From DASTYK01 sp964430275 (GTDB lineage: Bacteria; Gemmatimonadota; Gemmatimonadetes; Longimicrobiales; RSA9), in the NCBI GenBank assembly GCA_964430275.1, contig CAYSGF010000247.1, forward strand, positions 1-35,155: 35,155 bases of DNA, written 5' to 3'. The notes under the pieces were generated by a model, which was given only the letters and a program-made list of their open reading frames with translations, was not told the DNA's origin and made no database searches. Shown here piece after piece: positions 31,237 to 35,155 of the stretch; positions within the stretch are counted from its first letter, which is position 1; each line of letters opens with the position of its first letter. A program made the position numbers and the translations under genes.

Positions 31237-32759
31237 GCAGACGATGGTTCCGCTACCATCTCGCGCAGCGCAAAGAGATCGTGTTTGCCGTTGGGCAGCC
31301 GGGGAAGCTCGGCGACCGCAGCGATGTCGGTCGGCTGCATGTAGCGCGGCAGTTCGGCGCGGCAGAAGGCGCGCAGGTTCGTGACCGAACCATCCGGCGC
31401 AAGCACCACATAGGCGACGATCCGCTGGCCGCGCTCGGCATCGTCCTCCGCCGTCACGATCCCCTCGGAGATCTGTCTCGAGGCGTAGAGAACGTCGAGT
31501 ATCTCATCCGGCCCCACTCGATAGCCCAGCGTCTTGATCATGCGGTCACGGCGGCCGACGAAATAGAAGTAGCCATCCTCGTCGGTGCGGACCATGTCTC
31601 CGGAGTAGACCGCGCGCTGTGCATCGCCGTGAAGCGGGTGTGGGCGGAACACCTCGGCGGTGCGTTCGGCATCGTTCCAGTAGCCTGCGGCAACCGTCGG
31701 CCCGCTGTGAACGAGCTCGCCGACGACCCCCGGTGGACACACTGCGCCGTCCTCGTCAATCACGAGTACGTCCGCGCCCGGCATCGGCCGGCCCATGCAC
31801 GCGGGCCGGGTGTCGATGTCCTCGGGCCCGAGGTACGTGCTCCGAAACACCTCCGTCATGCCGTACTGGAGGAAGATGCCCGCCTGGGGCTGCACATCGC
31901 GAAGCTGTCGTACCGCGGCGGGAGCGAGGTGGCCGCCCGCACTCTGGAGAATGCGCAGCGTGGGAATCGGCGCCGCAGTGAATCCGGGTGCCTGGAGCAG
32001 CTGCATCCACAGAGGCGGTACGGCGGCCAGCACCGTGACCCCGCCCTCGCGCAGCTCCGCTGCCACCTGGTTCATGATCGGGGACGTTGGAACCACCAGG
32101 GTTCCGCCCACGAGCGCCGCGCACAACATCTGGTTGGCGCCATAGACACCACTGATCGGCAGCATGCCTGCGATGCGATCATCCTCGTTCAGGCCCAGGT
32201 AGCCCGCGACGGTCTCGATGACGGACCAGACGTTCCCGTGGGTGCCGACCACGCCCTTCGGCAGACCCGTCGAGCCGGACGTGTACGTGATCTGCGCGGG
32301 GTCCTCGTTCGCGCGCACGACCGGTTCGTACTCACCCGCCTCGGCAACATCCTCGACGTCCACCACCGCGGCTGCGGTCACCACGTCCCGGTGCAGCCGC
32401 GCGCGGACCGCCCGCGAGGTCAGGTAGACCCGCGCACCGGAGTGTTGGAGTGCGTACTCGACCTGGCGCGGACGCAAAAGCGGGTTCAACACGACGGCAA
32501 GCGCGCCGGTAGCAACGACGCCGAAGTACGCCGCCACGGCATCGATGCCGCGATCGAGCACGACCACGACCGGCTCGCCGGGGGCGATACCGCTTGCCTC
32601 GAGCGCGGTCGAGATCGCCGCGGCCCGGTCGCGCAACTCCGCATACGTGGCCGTACGCGTCCGCTCCACGACCGCCGGCTTGGACGGGCGGAGCGCCGCC
32701 GCGTGCCAGAGCATCCAGGCGACGTTCCGGCTCGGATCGCGAGGCGGCATTGCCATCAT
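31233..32759 (-). CDS. AMP-forming acyl-CoA ligase-like enzyme
   Basis: A 508-aa class I adenylate-forming enzyme. The P-loop motif is TYTSGSTGLPKG (158-169). The adenine-site motif is YGMTE. The hinge is SGDMVRTDEDGYFYFVGRRD followed by KTLGYRVGPDEI, and the catalytic Lys is K492 in LPNGKHD. It activates a carboxylate as acyl-AMP. Length and company match the AMP-dependent ligases of exosortase-A-associated EPS loci. The substrate cannot be read from sequence, and no acyl carrier protein gene is seen. GGAGGA lies immediately before ATGATG (32759/32756), so the better-spaced start may be the ATG at 32750. It is first in the minus-strand operon with the GT4 and deacetylase genes. Confidence 0.9.
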   Translation of the reverse strand: MMAMPPRDPSRNVAWMLWHAAALRPSKPAVVERTRTATYAELRDRAAAISTALEASGIAPGEPVVVVLDRGIDAVAAYFGVVATGALAVVLNPLLRPRQVEYALQHSGARVYLTSRAVRARLHRDVVTAAAVVDVEDVAEAGEYEPVVRANEDPAQITYTSGSTGLPKGVVGTHGNVWSVIETVAGYLGLNEDDRIAGMLPISGVYGANQMLCAALVGGTLVVPTSPIMNQVAAELREGGVTVLAAVPPLWMQLLQAPGFTAAPIPTLRILQSAGGHLAPAAVRQLRDVQPQAGIFLQYGMTEVFRSTYLGPEDIDTRPACMGRPMPGADVLVIDEDGAVCPPGVVGELVHSGPTVAAGYWNDAERTAEVFRPHPLHGDAQRAVYSGDMVRTDEDGYFYFVGRRDRMIKTLGYRVGPDEILDVLYASRQISEGIVTAEDDAERGQRIVAYVVLAPDGSVTNLRAFCRAELPRYMQPTDIAAVAELPRLPNGKHDLFALREMVAEPSSA

Positions 32760-33108
32760 TCCTCCGTGTGTCGGCTCGAGGTCGAAACGGGCGCATCGCC
32801 GCAGTCCCGCTCATCCCGAGCGAGGTGCACCTCCGGTGCCAGCCGGGCGTTGACGAGAGCGCACGTCCCCGCGCCTCTCCCGAGGGCCTGGCGCGTACAT
32901 GTGTGGCAGGTGCACAACAGTTGGGTCCGCGGGTGCGTTGCAGAGGAACAACGAATGGACCCCGGGGGCAGGGGGTGACCTGGTGGTATGTCGTGAATTG
33001 GCGGGGCATTTCGCCGCTGGCGCCCGGCCGCGGGGGTACGCCGAGCCGGGAACCGATCCTGCACTCGCCCATTGGCTGACGCGTAGACGCAATCTTTCCA
33101 GTGAGCCT
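32760..33108. other. Divergent intergenic region, no gene identified
   Basis: This 349-base gap lies between the AMP-ligase operon (minus) and the NAD-synthase-like gene (plus). It should hold both promoters. Open reading continues upstream of the nadE-like start, but with composition unlike the protein. A weak stem, CCCGGC (33023-33028) with GCCGGG (33045-33050), lies 59 bases before that start. No promoter motif stands out. Confidence 0.5.
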
Positions 33109-34134
33109 ATGAGCACGATTACGGAGCCGGCGAAGGCAGAACAGTGGCTGCAGCTCGATGCAGCGGCCGCGGTGGAGTCGATCGCGGCGGCAATGCGCGC
33201 CCAGCTGGCCGATTCGCTGAAGCGCCGCGGGTTCGTCGTGGCGATGAGCGGAGGCGTGGACAGCTCGGTCGCGGCGGGGTTAGCCGTTGCGGCGGTGGGC
33301 TCGAAGCGAGTATTTGGCCTCTTCATGCCGGAGCAGGACTCCGATCCTCGCAGCCTGGAGCTGGCGCGGGAGTGGGCGGAGAAGCTCGGGATCGAGTACA
33401 CCGTGGAGGACATCGCACCGACGCTCCAGGCCGTCGGCTGCTACGCGCGTCGTGACGAGGCGATCCGCCGGGTGGTGCCCGACTACGCTCCGGGGTGGAA
33501 GTCGAAGATCGTGCTTCCGGGCGATCGTCTGAACTCGGATGTCCTGAACACGTATGCGGTGGTGGTCGAATCGCCCGACGGAGAGCAGACGAGTCACCGG
33601 CTGCCGCCGGCCGAGTACCGGGTGATCGTGGCCGCCACGAATTTCAAGCAGCGCGTGCGGAAGATGCTGGAATACTATCATGCCGACCGGCTGCACTATG
33701 CGGTCGTCGGCACACCGAACCGGCTCGAGTACGACCAGGGTTTCTTCGTGAAGGGCGGCGATGGGCTCGCGGATACGAAGCCGATCGCGCACCTCTACAA
33801 GACCCAGGTCTATCAGCTCGCACGCGAGCTCGGTGTCCCCGAGGGTGTGACGAACCGCCCGCCGACGACGGACACGTACTCCCTGCCGCAGAGCCAGGAG
33901 GAGTTCTACTTCGTGCTGCCGGCGCGTACGATGGACCTGGTGCTGCACGCACACAACCACGGGCTGGCCGCGGACGCCGCCGCTGCTGCAATGGGATTGC
34001 AGCCGGAGCAGGTCGAGCGCGCATATCGCGAGATCGAGCAGAAGCGAGCGACCACGCGCTACCTGCACCTGGCGCCGCTGCTCGCAGAGCCGGTGGCGGA
34101 GATCCGCGCGCGCGGGGACGAGGCAGCGCGATAA
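33109..34134 (+). CDS. nadE: NAD synthase-like ATP pyrophosphatase
   Basis: A 341-aa N-type ATP pyrophosphatase of the NAD synthase family. SGGVDSS (47-53) binds ATP, and VVGTPNRLEYDQGFFVKGGDGLADTKPIAHLYKTQVYQLARELGVP is the characteristic NadE middle block. There is no N-terminal glutaminase/nitrilase domain, so ammonia must come from outside. The C-terminal loop reads TTDTYSLPQSQEEFYFVLP where typical NadE has a different acidic stretch, and the protein is longer than ordinary ammonia-dependent NadE. It may therefore make a different amide. Its TAA is followed directly by the GTG of an amidotransferase gene. The start at 33109 is chosen by the change in composition and the family N-terminus; the ribosome-binding site is weak. 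Confidence 0.85.
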   Translation: MSTITEPAKAEQWLQLDAAAAVESIAAAMRAQLADSLKRRGFVVAMSGGVDSSVAAGLAVAAVGSKRVFGLFMPEQDSDPRSLELAREWAEKLGIEYTVEDIAPTLQAVGCYARRDEAIRRVVPDYAPGWKSKIVLPGDRLNSDVLNTYAVVVESPDGEQTSHRLPPAEYRVIVAATNFKQRVRKMLEYYHADRLHYAVVGTPNRLEYDQGFFVKGGDGLADTKPIAHLYKTQVYQLARELGVPEGVTNRPPTTDTYSLPQSQEEFYFVLPARTMDLVLHAHNHGLAADAAAAAMGLQPEQVERAYREIEQKRATTRYLHLAPLLAEPVAEIRARGDEAAR

Positions 34135-35155
34135 GTGTGCGGCATCGCCGGCATCGCCCGTCGCGACGGACCTGCGCCCACATCCGCGGCGCTCCTGCGC
34201 ATGGCGGCAGCACTGCACCATCGCGGACCTGACGGACATGGTCTGTTTACGGGACGGCGCGTCGGTCTCGCGCACACGCGCCTCAGCATCATCGATGTCG
34301 CGCGCGGTGCGCAGCCGTTGACGAACGAGGACGGCTCTGTGCTCGTCGTGTACAACGGCGAGATCTACAACTATGTGGAGCTGCAGGCGGAGCTCGAGTC
34401 GCTCGGCCACCGCTTCCGCACCCGGTGCGATACGGAAGTCCTGGTGCACGGGTGGGAGGAGTGGGGGGAGGCGATGCTGGACCGGCTGAATGGTCAGTGG
34501 GCCTTCGCCATTTATGATCGACGCGACGACAGCGTTTTCCTCGCGCGCGACCGGTTCGGCATCCATCCGCTGTTCTATGCCGAGCGCAACGGCGACCTGA
34601 TTTTCGGCTCGGAGGTCAAGGCGCTGCTCGCATCGGGTGAAGTCGATGCTGCAGTGGACCTGCGCGGCCTCGACGAGGTCTTCACGTTCTGGGGTGCGCG
34701 TGCGCCGCGCACCGTATTCGATGGAGTGGCGCAGCTGGAGCCGGGGAGCTGTGCGCGCTGGCGCGCCGGCGAGCTGCGGCTGCGCCACTACTACACCCTT
34801 TTGTATGACAGTCCGGCCATCGAGCCGACGGACGCGCTCGAGCGACTCGACGAGCTCATGCAGAGCGGCGTCGGATTGCGCATGCGCGCGGACGTGCCGG
34901 TCGGTGCCTATCTGAGCGGTGGGCTGGATTCGAGCATCACCTGTGCGCTCGCAGCCGAGCGCTCACCGTACGATCTGCGGACGTTCTCCGTCACGTTTCA
35001 GGATCCGGCGCTCGACGAAAGCGAGTTCCAGAAGGAACTGGCGCATGATATCGGCAGCAGGCATGCGGTGGAGCACATTGAGGCGGGCTCTATCGCGAAC
35101 GTGTTCCCGGACGTGATCCGCCACACAGAGACACCGCTCCTGCGGACGGCAGCGG
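34135..35155 (+). CDS. asnB: Glutamine-dependent asparagine synthetase-like amidotransferase (3' end outside window)
   Basis: The first 340 codons of an AsnB-family enzyme, open to the end of the window. The GTG start is followed by Cys (VCGIAGIARRDG), so the N-terminal nucleophile of the class II glutaminase is present, unlike in the lasso cyclase. Further motifs are HHRGPDGHG, THTRLSIID-like AHTRLSIID, VVYNGEIYNY and LNGQWAFAIYDRRDD. The synthetase motif is SGGLDSS (261-267), followed by HTETPLLRTAA. It abuts the NAD-synthase-like gene with zero spacing. In exosortase-A-type EPS loci such amidotransferases are thought to amidate a sugar or polymer component; here that is inference. An ordinary asparagine synthetase is the alternative. 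Confidence 0.9.
   Translation, partial: MCGIAGIARRDGPAPTSAALLRMAAALHHRGPDGHGLFTGRRVGLAHTRLSIIDVARGAQPLTNEDGSVLVVYNGEIYNYVELQAELESLGHRFRTRCDTEVLVHGWEEWGEAMLDRLNGQWAFAIYDRRDDSVFLARDRFGIHPLFYAERNGDLIFGSEVKALLASGEVDAAVDLRGLDEVFTFWGARAPRTVFDGVAQLEPGSCARWRAGELRLRHYYTLLYDSPAIEPTDALERLDELMQSGVGLRMRADVPVGAYLSGGLDSSITCALAAERSPYDLRTFSVTFQDPALDESEFQKELAHDIGSRHAVEHIEAGSIANVFPDVIRHTETPLLRTAA

Noticed and set aside
29521..31344. A 607-codon plus-strand open frame
   Set aside because: It is antisense to the deacetylase and GT4 genes, both of which have complete catalytic motifs; composition is that of a shadow frame.
31200..32978. A 592-codon plus-strand open frame
   Set aside because: It is antisense to the AMP-ligase gene, which carries all adenylation motifs.
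33280..34788. A 502-codon minus-strand open frame
   Set aside because: It is antisense to the NAD-synthase-like and amidotransferase genes; no family motifs in its translation.

Overview
The window is GC-rich, densely coded DNA from a free-living Gram-negative-type bacterium. It carries Wza-type and Wzc/GumC-type polysaccharide export proteins, a lipoprotein, a bactofilin and a lasso-peptide cluster. Gemmatimonadota or a similar high-GC soil lineage seems plausible, but this rests on gene content and style only; no rRNA gene is present. I saw no tRNA, rRNA, CRISPR array, transposase or integrase.

Layout. (1) 1-2004: the C-terminal part of chromosome-partitioning ParB, a membrane-anchored M23 peptidase, a bactofilin and a terminator-like hairpin. 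An AT-richer gap follows with DnaA-box-like sequences, so it is a candidate origin or DnaA-controlled region. (2) 2005-9452: housekeeping and accessory genes: a Nif3-like metal protein, a secreted M28 peptidase, a zinc-ribbon/TPR-like membrane protein, a LOG-family nucleotide hydrolase, a deoxyhypusine-synthase-like enzyme (unexpected in bacteria), a TIGR01777-type epimerase and a lipoprotein with a CTPGYWK motif. (3) 9734-14686: lipoyl synthase followed by pyruvate dehydrogenase E1-alpha, E1-beta and E2. Strong hairpins lie in both intercistronic gaps of the pdh genes, including a 26-bp inverted repeat ahead of E2. A strong terminator ends the block.

(4) 14745-20333: a complete biosynthetic core of a lasso peptide cluster. 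On the minus strand the order is cyclase (C), 48-aa precursor (A), leader peptidase (B2), HPr-kinase-like tailoring kinase, and RRE/PqqD-like protein (B1). A nucleotidyltransferase-family gene is divergent on the plus strand. The precursor ends in Ser, the residue type phosphorylated in paeninodin-type lasso peptides. The kinase plus nucleotidyltransferase pair therefore suggests a C-terminally phosphorylated and further decorated peptide. No dedicated ABC exporter or isopeptidase is visible.

(5) 20338-35155: an exopolysaccharide locus. It has a degenerate receiver/GGDEF protein, Wza-like export protein, small ORF, Wzc-like tyrosine kinase, sigma-54-dependent response regulator with a soluble histidine kinase, small sugar phosphotransferase, polysaccharide deacetylase, GT4 glycosyltransferase and AMP-forming ligase. 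A divergent NAD-synthase-like gene abuts a glutamine amidotransferase (AsnB-like) that runs off the window. The set resembles exosortase-A/PEP-CTERM-associated EPS loci, but no exosortase lies within the window.

The most interesting part is the lasso cluster: its tailoring pair, the unusual spacing between the leader Thr and the ring acid, and the intercistronic hairpin behind the precursor gene.
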